DNA from: Candidatus Gastranaerophilales bacterium
GTDB taxonomy: Bacteria; Cyanobacteriota; Vampirovibrionia; Gastranaerophilales; Gastranaerophilaceae
Direction of reading: 5' to 3'
DNA: 64,000 nt
Assembly (NCBI GenBank): GCA_944323875.1
Contig: CALUUH010000009.1
Location: forward strand, 1-64,000
Shown: positions 63,776-64,000 of the stretch, one piece after another
Layout: each line of letters begins with the position of its first letter
Position numbering within the stretch: the stretch's first letter is position 1
Notes under the pieces: generated by a model
Told to the model about the DNA's origin: nothing
The model's database searches: none
The model's input: the letters and a program-made list of their open reading frames with translations, nothing else
Made by a program: the position numbers and the translations under genes

Positions 63776-64000
63776 GATAACTCCCATTTTAATTTATCTC
63801 TCTTACAATTGTAATGCGGGTGGAATCTTTGTATCAGAAATTATACAATATTCACACGCTCTCATGTATTCTTTTGAATAAAAATAAAAAATTTGATATA
63901 TTGTATTTTTCTATTCCGATATCGTTAAGCGTTCTCTTCTCTGTCGCTCATAGCTGTTCTCCTTTAATAATTTTGTATCTATATTTTATGTTTTAACCGT
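63776..64000. other. Upstream flank with a frameshifted small-gene remnant
   Basis: The gap upstream of the FkbM gene is AT-rich. It holds the remnant described separately and a -10-like TATAAT on the minus strand near 63840. No other gene was seen. Confidence 0.35.
63852..63951 (-). pseudogene. Frameshifted short gene or leader peptide (MSDREE...)
   Basis: An ATG at 63951 has a perfect AAAGGAG seven bases upstream, yet the frame stops after eight residues (MSDREENA). In the next frame the codons continue as RTLNDIGIEKYNISNFLFLF up to a stop at 63852-63854, so removing one base in the AGAGAAGAGAA run would give a protein of about 33 residues. It could be a pseudogene, a programmed frameshift, an assembly error or simply a tiny leader peptide. 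Confidence 0.3.

Noticed and set aside
1-64000. tRNA, rRNA, tmRNA or SRP RNA genes
   Set aside because: Each intergenic gap was read for cloverleaf arms with a CCA end or for conserved cores; none was found. A covariance-model scan would settle it.

Overview
The window is an AT-rich chromosomal segment from an anaerobic bacterium with two membranes. The outer membrane is implied by a TpsB-type barrel, a TolC channel with MacA/MacB partners, an OmpH/Skp chaperone and an MsbA-like exporter; anaerobic life is implied by the [FeFe]-hydrogenase maturase HydG. A prepilin N-terminus of the AAFTLAEVLITL type, plus several unnamed proteins that begin with a short leader ending in S-F-x-[G/A], fit the non-photosynthetic cyanobacterial relatives Gastranaerophilales (Melainabacteria/Vampirovibrionia). 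That placement is from recall of these families, not from a search.

Layout. 1-8.4 kb: an M16 peptidase, a zinc-ribbon protein, a 31-residue membrane peptide, bioDA, a TpsB transporter and an OmpH-like chaperone. 8.4-10.7 kb: a repeat-rich accessory patch around a type IV prepilin-like gene. Its last ~120 bp are GC-rich and consist largely of codons derivable from AAC, the pattern of a diversity-generating retroelement (DGR) variable region. An 11-base homopolymer lies in the ORF just upstream. 10.7-18.2 kb: trkA-trkH and a tolC-macA-macB efflux operon. 18.2-28.5 kb: a kinase-like protein, YggT, MTA phosphorylase, the 7TMR-HD/ybeY/dgkA cluster, two lipid-linked glycosyltransferases and a translationally coupled pair of membrane proteins of unknown function. 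28.5-38.3 kb: a nucleotide kinase, HydG, MnmA, GlmU, a formyltransferase, SmpB, an OppF-type ATPase, an orphan GatD, TatD and TlyA. 38.3-46.2 kb: a tig-clpP-clpX-polA run, a second repeat island of about 0.8 kb, and rpsP. 46.4-53.4 kb: proBA, a HigBA toxin-antitoxin pair with a clear promoter and operator, tyrA, a small membrane protein, a WecA/TagO transferase and glyA. 53.4-64 kb: a secreted protein, a 949-residue protein of unknown function with an internal duplication, a flavoprotein, a two-component system, a HisJ phosphatase, an MsbA-like exporter, an FkbM methyltransferase and a frameshifted gene remnant.

Most genes are housekeeping. The novelty lies in the 8.4-10.7 kb patch, where a surface pilin-like protein appears to be diversified at its C-terminus and has a leader built from mobile palindromic repeats, and in the lineage-type unknown proteins (18.2, 26.2, 27.7, 28.5, 50.3 and 54.1 kb). 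No rRNA, tRNA, CRISPR array, integrase, transposase or reverse transcriptase was seen. Start sites given below were moved from the longest ORF wherever a ribosome binding site decided the matter.
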